Below, in pieces: positions 8,938-15,482 of a DNA stretch of 64,000 bases. Below the pieces are notes generated by a model. That model made no database searches, was not told where the DNA came from, and was given only the letters and a program-made list of their open reading frames with translations. The stretch covers positions 1,922,001 to 1,986,000 of the forward strand of contig NZ_CP031598.1 of NCBI RefSeq assembly GCF_008728195.1, read 5' to 3'. Source of the stretch: Roseovarius indicus. Lineage in GTDB: Bacteria > Pseudomonadota > Alphaproteobacteria > Rhodobacterales > Rhodobacteraceae. The position numbers and the translations under genes are program-made. Positions within the stretch are counted from its first letter, which is position 1. Each line of letters begins with the position of its first letter.

Positions 8938-9726
8938 TCAATTCCGTGCGGGCGTGCGCCCGAGTTCCTGCATAAGCCCAAGCACGGCCTGACACCAGCC
9001 TGCGGGGCCTTCTTCGGTGGTGCGGCGAATGCGGCCGCTGTCCTCGCCCGGCATCTTGGGCAGGGGCGGGGCGGCGTCGTTGCGGATGATGACGCCGATA
9101 TCGGCCCGCTCAAGCATCTCGGTATCGTTCGGTGCATCGCCGAGGGCGATGGTATGGCGCGGGCGGTAGGTTTCGATGATGTCGTCCATGCGGCCGGCCT
9201 TTGTGCCTCCGAAAGAGAGGGTGAGAAAACGGCCGCCGCGCCGGGCGGAGAGGCCGGCCGCATCTGCGGCTTCGAGGAAACGTTCGAGGGCGGCGTCGGT
9301 TCCCGTCCAGAGGCCGGGTTCTGAAAAGCGGCGCTGGCGGGCGCGGGCGGCATCCTGTTCCGGCAGGCCGGTGGTGGCGGCGACTTCGGCCGTGTCCATG
9401 TCGCCGAAGCCGTGAAAGCCTTCCGGAAGGTCGCCGAGGCGGGCGCGCAGGTCGCGGTATATGTTGTCATCGCCGGTGCTGCCGGTGACGTCGCCGGGGT
9501 CGAGCAGGCCGGCGCCGTTTTCGACGATGGCGGGCCAGTCGGAAAGGCCCATTTCGGCGCGGAGCGGGGCGATTTCGGCGGCGGTCTTGCTGCTGGCGAG
9601 GATGACGCCGCAGCCGCGCGCCTTCAGGGCATCGAGGGCGGGTTTGGCCGGGGCCCAGGAATAGTCGTCATGCCCCAGAAGGGTGCCATCGAGATCGGAG
9701 AAGATCAGGAAATCCGGGGCGTTCAT
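8938..9726 (-). CDS. HAD-IIB phosphatase, glucosyl-/mannosyl-3-phosphoglycerate phosphatase
   Basis: This 262-residue protein has HAD motif I at residues 11-15 (DLDGT) and the C-terminal motif ALGDAPND. Both are typical of Cof-type sugar phosphatases of the MPGP family. It should remove phosphate from glucosyl-3-phosphoglycerate to release glucosylglycerate. I start it at the ATG at 9726 (MNAPDFLIFSD) because the HAD motif lies ten residues in, as is normal; an in-frame upstream ATG would add an arginine-rich, improbable tail. It is first in a two-gene operon with the synthase. Confidence 0.82.
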   Translation of the reverse strand: MNAPDFLIFSDLDGTLLGHDDYSWAPAKPALDALKARGCGVILASSKTAAEIAPLRAEMGLSDWPAIVENGAGLLDPGDVTGSTGDDNIYRDLRARLGDLPEGFHGFGDMDTAEVAATTGLPEQDAARARQRRFSEPGLWTGTDAALERFLEAADAAGLSARRGGRFLTLSFGGTKAGRMDDIIETYRPRHTIALGDAPNDTEMLERADIGVIIRNDAAPPLPKMPGEDSGRIRRTTEEGPAGWCQAVLGLMQELGRTPARN

Positions 9727-9826
9727 ATGTCCGTCGCGTCGGCTTGCAATTCGCCTACGAGGATAGCCGCGCAAGGTCAGGATCGTAAACGGGTTTTTCG
9801 GGTGCCGCAGGGGCAGTGCGCCGGGT

Positions 9827-10879
9827 TCAGGACATGGCGAAGCCGGTGATCAGCTGCCGCAGGCCGATGGCCGCGCCGATGAAGATGGCGACGAAGGTGA
9901 CCGGCGCCGAGAAGGCCAGCACCGAGAAGGCCGAGAGCCCCTGGCCGATGGTGCAGCCGAGGGCCAGGACCGAGCCGAAGCCCATCAGCACCGCGCCCAG
10001 CACCTGCCGGCGCAGTTCGCGGGGGTCTTCGCAGGCCTCCCACCGGAAATGGCCCTTGATGAGGCTGCCGGCGAAGGCGCCGGCGAGCACGCCCAGAACG
10101 GAGCCGACGCCGAAGCTGATGCCGCCGCCGCTGGATGTCATGACATAGAGGAGGGTTTCGCCCAAGGGAGCCGAGTAGGTGTGCGACACGACGGGCAGGG
10201 CGCTGAGATGGCTGTGAACGATGGCCGAGGTGCCCCACCAGCCCGAGACGATGGCGAGGCCGACCATGACGGACCAGATGAGTGTGGCGGGTTTCGTGAG
10301 GAAGTCTTTGGAGGCCAGTGCCGCGGCCGATATGGCGAGGCCGATGACCAGCCCCGGCCCGACCGGCCCGCTGCCCGCGATCTGGCCGATGACACCGGCG
10401 ATGGAGAAGGTCTCGAGATTGACCTCGGTGGTGGATATGAGCGCCACGCGGGCCGATGCGAGGGGACCGGAGAGCATGATATAGGCCGAGATGCCCATGA
10501 CCAGCACGATGACGAAGGCGCGGAAATCGCCCCCGCCCGAGCGGGCGAGCGCGCCGAAGCCGCAATGGCCGGCGATCGACATGCCGTAGCCGAAGATGAG
10601 CCCGCCCGCGATGCTGGCGACGGGGGACCAGGGCGAGGAGAGGTAGAGGGTTTCGGCAAGGTCGACCGCGCCGAAACCTGCCAGAAGGTGAACGCCGATC
10701 ACCGCCACGCCGATGGCGAGCACCCACATCCGCAGGCGGACGGAGCTGTGCTGGTAGAGGACATCCTCGATGGCGCCGAGGGTGCAGAACCGACCCAGCC
10801 GCGCCGCGAGCCCCAGGAGGCCGCCGCCGAACAGGCCCACGAGGGCCATCAGCGTCGCATCCGACAGACCTTGAAACAC
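9827..10879 (-). CDS. soxT: YeeE/YedE-family sulfur transporter, SoxT
   Basis: This 350-residue polytopic membrane protein carries the paired YeeE/YedE repeats, each with a conserved cysteine (GHCGFGALARSGGG and ALGCTIGQGLSAFS). Family members such as E. coli YeeE move thiosulfate. In Paracoccus and relatives the homologue SoxT lies with soxR and soxS, as here, and is proposed to import a sulfur compound for induction or assimilation. A GTG start is used, with GGAGGAG eight bases upstream. It is last in the soxS-soxR-soxT unit on the - strand. Confidence 0.85.
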   Translation of the reverse strand: MFQGLSDATLMALVGLFGGGLLGLAARLGRFCTLGAIEDVLYQHSSVRLRMWVLAIGVAVIGVHLLAGFGAVDLAETLYLSSPWSPVASIAGGLIFGYGMSIAGHCGFGALARSGGGDFRAFVIVLVMGISAYIMLSGPLASARVALISTTEVNLETFSIAGVIGQIAGSGPVGPGLVIGLAISAAALASKDFLTKPATLIWSVMVGLAIVSGWWGTSAIVHSHLSALPVVSHTYSAPLGETLLYVMTSSGGGISFGVGSVLGVLAGAFAGSLIKGHFRWEACEDPRELRRQVLGAVLMGFGSVLALGCTIGQGLSAFSVLAFSAPVTFVAIFIGAAIGLRQLITGFAMS

Positions 10880-10903
10880 GTTTTCTCCTCCCGTGTCAGA
10901 GCC

Positions 10904-11293
10904 TCAGCCGCACCGGCAGAAAAGCTCGTAGACGGTATCCAGTATTCTGATGGCGCGGTTATCTGTCAAACGGTAGTAGATCGCCTTGCCCTCGCGCCTT
11001 GGAGTCACGAGCCCCTCGGTGCGCAGGCGCGAGAGCTGTTGCGAGACCGCCGCCTGACGGGCCGAGAGCAGGTCTTCGAGCTCGGTGACGGACTTTTCGC
11101 CGGAGGAGAGATGGCAGAGGATCAGCAGGCGGCCCTCGTGGCTGATGGCCTTGAGGAAAGCCGAGGCGTCGGCCGCGCTCTGCACGATTCGGTCAAGCTC
11201 GTCCTGCGGGACGGGGGCCGGGGGTTCGGGCGGCAGGGGGGCGTCATCGGCAGGGGGCGAGGGTGCGCGCCCGCGATGGAAGCCCAGTCTCAT
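10904..11293 (-). CDS. soxR: ArsR-family repressor SoxR
   Basis: This 129-residue winged-helix repressor controls thiosulfate oxidation genes. The HTH segment (AAVSQQLSRLRTEGL, about 81-95) is clear. Cys60 and Cys126 are 66 residues apart, the same spacing as the sulfane-sulfur-sensing pair of SqrR (Cys41/Cys107), so it likely senses persulfide or polysulfide through a disulfide or polysulfide bridge. The first 30 residues are proline-rich. It overlaps soxS by four bases (ATGA). In Pseudaminobacter the SoxR protein binds the soxS-soxV and soxW-soxX intergenic regions. Both regions here carry the same palindrome. Confidence 0.92.
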   Translation of the reverse strand: MRLGFHRGRAPSPPADDAPLPPEPPAPVPQDELDRIVQSAADASAFLKAISHEGRLLILCHLSSGEKSVTELEDLLSARQAAVSQQLSRLRTEGLVTPRREGKAIYYRLTDNRAIRILDTVYELFCRCG

Positions 11294-11664
11294 GACCCGC
11301 CCGGCTTGGTGGCCTCGGGGTGGGCGTCGAGCAGCTGGTCGAGCATCGGCCAGAAGAAATGCGCGCCCGGGTAGCCTTCGATCCGGCCCAGTTCCTGGCC
11401 GTCTTCGACCAGCACGAAGGTGGGGGTGAAGACCGGTTTCGAGGCGAAGTCTATGTCCTCGGGCAGGGCGCTGATCTCGACACGGCGAAGGGGGGCGCGG
11501 CGGGCCTCCTCGGTCTTGTGGTAGCTTATGCCGATCTCCTCGTTCCATTGCTGGCACCAGTGGCAGCCGGGCCGCTGGACCATGACAAGCTCGGCCGCCC
11601 GCAGGGGCAGGGCGGCAAGACCGGCCAGGAAAAGGCCCGTGACAATCGCGAGTGGCTTGGGCAT
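11290..11664 (-). CDS. soxS: Periplasmic thioredoxin SoxS
   Basis: This 124-residue protein has a signal peptide (MPKPLAIVTGLFLAGLAALP) and the redox motif CHWC. SoxS in Paracoccus keeps SoxY in its active thiol form. I start at the ATG at 11664, because the in-frame upstream ATG (11724) would run through the operator and add 20 residues before the signal peptide. It is first of the soxSRT unit and divergent from soxV, with 76 bases between the starts. Confidence 0.9.
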   Translation of the reverse strand: MPKPLAIVTGLFLAGLAALPLRAAELVMVQRPGCHWCQQWNEEIGISYHKTEEARRAPLRRVEISALPEDIDFASKPVFTPTFVLVEDGQELGRIEGYPGAHFFWPMLDQLLDAHPEATKPGGS

Positions 11665-11691
11665 GAAAGCTCCGGTTGACGGGATCGTGTC

Positions 11692-11711
11692 ATATACAAT
11701 AGTTTGAATAT
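11692..11711. promoter_or_regulatory. Predicted SoxR operator between soxS and soxV
   Basis: ATATAC, eight bases, GAATAT. It sits midway in the divergent region, 27 bases from the soxS start and 29 from the soxV start. The equivalent region is a proven SoxR target (site sv) in Pseudaminobacter salicylatoxidans. The same pattern recurs at five other places in this window. Confidence 0.7.
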
Positions 11712-11740
11712 GAAATGCGATCAAGCTTGGTAGGCGGTGA

Positions 11741-12481
11741 ATGATGCTGGACGTTTCGCTGATCAGTGCCTTTGTTGGCGGGCTGATCGTATTCTTTTCG
11801 CCCTGCGTCCTGCCGATTGTGCCGTTCTACTTAAGCTACATGGCCGGTGCGTCAATGCAGGAGATCAGCGGCGACGGGGCCTTGCCGCCGGGCGTGCGGC
11901 GGCGGGCGTTCCTTGCGTCGGTCATGTTCTCGCTGGGAATCATCACCGTTTTCGTGCTGCTGGGGGCGGCCGCCTTCGGGCTGAGCCAGGCGTTCCGGTC
12001 GGTGCAGACCGAGTTCCGGCTGGTGGCGGCGCTGATCGTGTTCATCCTCGGGCTGCATTTCCTGGGCGTGCTGAAGATCGGGTTCCTGAACCGGGTGTTC
12101 CAGATGGAGGCGGGCTCGACCCAGAAGATGTCGGTGATGGGGGCGTACCTGGTGGGGTTCGCCTTTGCCGCGGGCTGGACGCCCTGCGTGGGCGGGGTTC
12201 TGACGGCGGTGGTTTTCACCGCCTCGACCGAGGCGACGGCGATGCGGGGGCTGGTGTTGCTGCTGGTGTTCGGGCTGGCGATGACGACGCCCTTCATGAT
12301 CGCGGCGCTGTTCATCGGGCCGTTTTTGCGTTTCGCCTCGAAATTCCGGCGCCATTTGCCTAAGGTGGAAAAGGCGATGGGGCTTCTGCTGATCGTGTTC
12401 GCCGTGCTGATCGCGACCGACAGCGTCAATTACATCGCCGAGTGGATGCTCGATGCGTTCCCGGCCTTTCAGAACATCTGA
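11741..12481 (+). CDS. soxV: CcdA-like membrane electron carrier SoxV
   Basis: This 246-residue protein has six predicted membrane segments and two conserved cysteines in FFSPCVLPI and GWTPCVGGV. These are the redox pair of CcdA/DsbD-type thiol transporters. SoxV passes reducing equivalents from cytoplasmic thioredoxin to periplasmic SoxW and SoxS, which keeps SoxYZ reduced. It is the first gene of the large + strand sox operon and is followed after 15 bases by soxW. Confidence 0.93.
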   Translation: MMLDVSLISAFVGGLIVFFSPCVLPIVPFYLSYMAGASMQEISGDGALPPGVRRRAFLASVMFSLGIITVFVLLGAAAFGLSQAFRSVQTEFRLVAALIVFILGLHFLGVLKIGFLNRVFQMEAGSTQKMSVMGAYLVGFAFAAGWTPCVGGVLTAVVFTASTEATAMRGLVLLLVFGLAMTTPFMIAALFIGPFLRFASKFRRHLPKVEKAMGLLLIVFAVLIATDSVNYIAEWMLDAFPAFQNI

Positions 12482-12496
12482 CGGAGGAGAGATGTC

Positions 12497-13075
12497 ATGA
12501 CACGCCTGATGAGTTTGGTTGCCGCGCTGATGCTGGCGCTGCCGGTCTATGCCGCCGAGATGGGCGATGACGGGCTGCACAAGGCCGACTGGATGCGCGA
12601 GACGTTCAAGGACCTGAACGAGGATCTGGCCGAGGCCAATGCCGAGGGCAAGCGGCTGATGCTGCTCTTTGAACAGCGTGGCTGTGTCTATTGCCGGAAG
12701 ATGCACGAGGAGGTTTTTTCCGACGCGGAGGTGGCGGATTACATCCGCGACAATTACTTCGTGGTGCAGATGAACCTGCACGGCGACACCGAGATCGTCG
12801 ATTTCGACGGCGAGGCGATGACCGAGAAGGCGGCGGCGCGGAAGTGGGGCCTGTTGTTCACGCCGACGATTCTCTACCTGCCGGAAGAGGTGGAAGAGGG
12901 TAAAAACGCGGCACAGGCGGCGGTGGCCTCGCAGCCCGGGGCGTTTTCCAAGGGGACAACGCTTGACCTGATGACCTGGGTCGAAGAAAAACGGTATGAG
13001 TTGGATAATGGCGAAGATTTTCAACGTTATCACGCAAGAAGGATAAAGGAACGCGACGACGGCAAGACGGACTGA
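12497..13075 (+). CDS. soxW: Periplasmic thioredoxin SoxW
   Basis: This 192-residue protein has an N-terminal signal peptide (MTRLMSLVAALMLALPVYA) and a thioredoxin fold with the redox motif CVYC. It is the usual partner of SoxV. The C-terminal tail (YHARRIKERDDGKTD) is charged. GGAGGAGAG precedes the start. A 107-base regulatory gap follows before soxX, so soxVW may form their own transcript. Confidence 0.92.
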   Translation: MTRLMSLVAALMLALPVYAAEMGDDGLHKADWMRETFKDLNEDLAEANAEGKRLMLLFEQRGCVYCRKMHEEVFSDAEVADYIRDNYFVVQMNLHGDTEIVDFDGEAMTEKAAARKWGLLFTPTILYLPEEVEEGKNAAQAAVASQPGAFSKGTTLDLMTWVEEKRYELDNGEDFQRYHARRIKERDDGKTD

Positions 13076-13095
13076 TCGCGACAGATTGTTGCGAT

Positions 13096-13115
13096 AAATT
13101 CAAAAATCGGAATTT
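13096..13115. promoter_or_regulatory. Second, more degenerate SoxR-like palindrome in the soxW-soxX gap
   Basis: AAATTC, eight bases, GAATTT: a perfect palindrome of the same geometry as the other sites, with differing outer bases. Its centre is 52 bases (about five helical turns) from the stronger site at 13148, so cooperative binding is possible. Confidence 0.5.
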
Positions 13116-13147
13116 AATCTTGCCGGGGTCTGTCGTTGTGTCCTATG

Positions 13148-13167
13148 ATATACAAAAAGTTGAATGT
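13148..13167. promoter_or_regulatory. Predicted SoxR operator between soxW and soxX
   Basis: ATATAC, eight bases, GAATGT. The left arm is identical to the soxS-soxV site and the following bases (AAnAG) are similar. It ends 15 bases before the soxX ATG, where it would block transcription or initiation. The corresponding region (site wx) binds SoxR in Pseudaminobacter. Confidence 0.72.
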
Positions 13168-13182
13168 GTAACGGGAGGACAC

Positions 13183-13662
13183 ATGCGCACACTCACCACA
13201 ACAGCCATCGCCGTACTGGCAACGACAGTTGCCGTCACGGCGGCCGAGGTTGCCCCGAAAGAGGTCAAGTTCGACGAATACGGCTCTGTCGAGACCTCGC
13301 TGACCGGCACGCCGGGCGATCCGGAAAACGGGGCGGTCATCATGAAGACCAAATCGATGGGGAACTGCATTTCCTGTCACCAGGTCACGGCGCTGGAGGA
13401 TGCACCGTTTCATGGCGAAATCGGCCCGATGCTGGATGGCGCGGGCGATCGCTGGACGGAAGCCGACCTGCGCGGGATCGTGAGCAACGCCAAGAAGACG
13501 TTCCCGGGCACGATGATGCCGGCCTACTACAAGGTCGACGGCTACATTCGCCCCGGTGACGCGTTCACCGGCAAGGCGGCCGAGGAGCCGCTTCCGCCGC
13601 TGCTGAGCGGACAGCAAGTTGAAGACGTCGTCGCCTTTCTGATGACGCTCAAGGAAGAATGA
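13183..13662 (+). CDS. soxX: Monohaem cytochrome c SoxX
   Basis: SoxX is the small subunit of the SoxAX cytochrome, which joins thiosulfate oxidatively to the SoxY cysteine. The 159-residue product has a signal peptide ending near residue 20 and one haem motif, C62-I-S-C65-H66. A distal methionine candidate lies in TMMPAYYK. The ATG at 13183 is chosen for its GGGAGG (13173-13178) and because it gives a clean signal peptide. It starts the XYZABCDEF series. Confidence 0.95.
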   Translation: MRTLTTTAIAVLATTVAVTAAEVAPKEVKFDEYGSVETSLTGTPGDPENGAVIMKTKSMGNCISCHQVTALEDAPFHGEIGPMLDGAGDRWTEADLRGIVSNAKKTFPGTMMPAYYKVDGYIRPGDAFTGKAAEEPLPPLLSGQQVEDVVAFLMTLKEE

Positions 13663-13690
13663 CGTCTCTCGCGAGAGACTGCCAAAGGAG

Positions 13691-14116
13691 ATGAAGATGG
13701 AATTCACAAGACGCGAAACGCTGGTGATCGGTGCGGCCACGGCCGCCGTCGCCGCGCTGCCGATGCCGGCGATGGCCTCGGCGACCGATGACCTGATCGC
13801 CGAGTTCACCGGCGGGGCCGACGTGGCCGACAGCGGCGTCGATCTCGACGCGCCGGAGATTGCCGAGAACGGCAACACCGTTCCGATCGAAGTGGGCGCC
13901 GAGGGCGCGGTTTCGATCATGGTACTGGCGGCCGGCAACCCGACCCCGCCCGTGGCGACGTTCAATTTCGGCCCGCTGGCCGGCGCCAGCCGCGCCAAGA
14001 CGCGCATCCGCCTTGCCACCACGCAGGACGTGATCGCCGTGGCGAAGATGGCCGATGGCAGCTTTGCCAAGTCGACGAAAACCGTGAAAGTCACCATTGG
14101 CGGCTGCGGCGGCTGA
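13691..14116 (+). CDS. soxY: Sulfur-carrier protein SoxY
   Basis: SoxY carries the sulfur intermediates of the Sox cycle on a C-terminal cysteine. The 141-residue product ends in GGCGG, with the swinging-arm Cys139. The N-terminus has a twin-arginine signal (TRRETLVIGA), consistent with Tat export together with SoxZ, which lacks its own signal. An ATG two codons downstream is an alternative start. Confidence 0.97.
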   Translation: MKMEFTRRETLVIGAATAAVAALPMPAMASATDDLIAEFTGGADVADSGVDLDAPEIAENGNTVPIEVGAEGAVSIMVLAAGNPTPPVATFNFGPLAGASRAKTRIRLATTQDVIAVAKMADGSFAKSTKTVKVTIGGCGG

Positions 14117-14136
14117 GCGAGAAGGAGACAAGACAG

Positions 14137-14466
14137 ATGGCAAAAGGTGTACGCCCCCGCGTGAAAGTCCCCAAGAAGGCCTCGGCCGGAGACGTGATCA
14201 CGATCAAGACCCTGATCAGCCACAAGATGGAATCGGGTCAGCGCACGGATAGCGACGGCAACAAGATCCCGCGGTCGATCATCAATCACTTCACCTGTAC
14301 CTTTAACGGGGAAACGGTGATCGACGTGAAGATGGAGCCCGCGATCTCGACCAACCCGTATTTCGAGTTCGACGCCAAGGTGCCCGAGGCGGGCGAGTTC
14401 AAGTTCGTCTGGAACGACGACGATGGCTCGGTCTACGAGGACAGCCAGGAAATCGCGGTCGGCTGA
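14137..14466 (+). CDS. soxZ: SoxZ, partner of the sulfur carrier SoxY
   Basis: This 109-residue immunoglobulin-like protein begins MAKGVRPRVKVPKKASAGD and contains the characteristic RTDSDGNKIPR segment. It has no signal peptide and is expected to be exported bound to SoxY through the Tat pathway. It lies 20 bases after soxY with GAGAAGGAGA as ribosome site. A GC-rich hairpin follows before soxA. Confidence 0.97.
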   Translation: MAKGVRPRVKVPKKASAGDVITIKTLISHKMESGQRTDSDGNKIPRSIINHFTCTFNGETVIDVKMEPAISTNPYFEFDAKVPEAGEFKFVWNDDDGSVYEDSQEIAVG

Positions 14467-14480
14467 GGATCTGCAAGCGA

Positions 14481-14509
14481 CCCCTTCGCCCGGACGCCCG
14501 GGCGCGGGG
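14481..14509 (+). other. GC-rich hairpin between soxZ and soxA
   Basis: CGCCCG pairs with CGGGCG around a six-base loop, and the stem extends through CCCC/GGGG with a small bulge. No T tract follows, so it is more likely an mRNA-stability or processing stem that favours soxYZ than a terminator. Confidence 0.5.
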
Positions 14510-14532
14510 CAAGCCAGGGAGGATAAATATAC

Positions 14533-15387
14533 ATGAAATTCAGAGCACTCACCGCCGTTGCCGCACTGCTTGTCGCGCCCGGTCTGGCCATGGCCGGCCC
14601 GGATGACGACACGCTGGTCATCAATGGCGATATGGAAATGGTGACGAAGACAGCCGCGCCCGAGCATATGTCGGAGACCGGGATCGACGAGATCATCTCG
14701 GGCTGGCATTTCCGGTCGGACGAGACCCAGGCGCTGGAAGCGGATGATTTCGACAACCCCGGCATGGTGTTCGTCGATATCGGCCAGGAGCAATGGGACA
14801 CGGTGGAAGGCACCGAGAACAAGTCCTGCGCGAGCTGCCATGACGATCCGGCCGAAAGCATGAAGGGTGTGCGCGCGGTCTATCCGAAGTGGAACGACAA
14901 CGCCGAGGAAGTCCGGACGCTGGCCCAGCAGATCAACACCTGCCGGGAAGAGCGGATGGGCGCAGAGCCTTATGGCTATACCAGCGGCCAGATGGCCAAC
15001 ATGGAAGCGCTGATCTCGGTTCAGTCGCGCGGGATGCCGGTCGACGTGGCCATCGACGGCCCGGCCGAAAGCACCTGGGCCTGGGGCAAGGAGCTGTACT
15101 ACACGCGCACCGGCCAGCTTGAGCTGAGCTGCGCGAATTGCCACGAAGACAACTATGGCAACATGATCCGGGCCGACCACCTGAGCCAGGGCCAGATCAA
15201 CGGCTTCCCGGTCTACCGCCTGAAGAACGCCAAGCTGAACACGGCACATGCCCGGTTCAAGGGCTGCGTGCGGGATACGCGCGCCGAGACCTACAAGCCC
15301 GGCAGCCCCGAATTCGTGGCGCTGGAACTCTATGTCGCGAGCCGCGGCAATGGCCTGTCGGTCGAAGGGCCGTCGGTACGTAACTAA
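14533..15387 (+). CDS. soxA: Dihaem cytochrome c SoxA
   Basis: SoxA is the catalytic subunit of SoxAX. The 284-residue product has a signal peptide (cleavage near residue 21) and two haem motifs, C99ASCH103 and C200ANCH204. Cys245 in RFKGCVRD corresponds to the persulfurated haem-ligating cysteine of the family. The two-haem form is the one known from Paracoccus and Rhodovulum. AGGGAGGA precedes the ATG. An apparent intrinsic terminator follows the stop. Confidence 0.96.
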   Translation: MKFRALTAVAALLVAPGLAMAGPDDDTLVINGDMEMVTKTAAPEHMSETGIDEIISGWHFRSDETQALEADDFDNPGMVFVDIGQEQWDTVEGTENKSCASCHDDPAESMKGVRAVYPKWNDNAEEVRTLAQQINTCREERMGAEPYGYTSGQMANMEALISVQSRGMPVDVAIDGPAESTWAWGKELYYTRTGQLELSCANCHEDNYGNMIRADHLSQGQINGFPVYRLKNAKLNTAHARFKGCVRDTRAETYKPGSPEFVALELYVASRGNGLSVEGPSVRN

Positions 15388-15394
15388 GCGGATA

Positions 15395-15425
15395 GCCCCG
15401 CATCGCCTGCGCGTTGCGGGGTTTT
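15395..15425 (+). terminator. Intrinsic terminator between soxA and soxB
   Basis: CCCCGCA (15396-15402) pairs with TGCGGGG (15415-15421), seven perfect base pairs, followed directly by TTTT. It lies inside the sox series, just before a SoxR-type palindrome, so it should lower read-through into soxB or be partial. Confidence 0.7.
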
Positions 15426-15437
15426 CCTTACCTAAAC

Positions 15438-15457
15438 ACATTCAAAATTCCGCATGT
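15438..15457. promoter_or_regulatory. Predicted SoxR operator upstream of soxB
   Basis: ACATTC, eight bases, GCATGT, 25 bases before the soxB ATG and just after the terminator. It has the same arm geometry as the soxS-soxV and soxW-soxX sites, and its right arm is identical to that of the site at 22153. It suggests a separate regulated promoter for soxBCDEF. Confidence 0.55.
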
Positions 15458-15482
15458 CATAGCGGGTCAGGATGCGCAAAAC

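Noticed and set aside
13114..15441. A 775-codon open frame on the - strand opposite soxX-soxA.
   Set aside because: It lies opposite conserved cytochrome and SoxYZ genes and has no family features; long antisense frames are common in GC-rich DNA.
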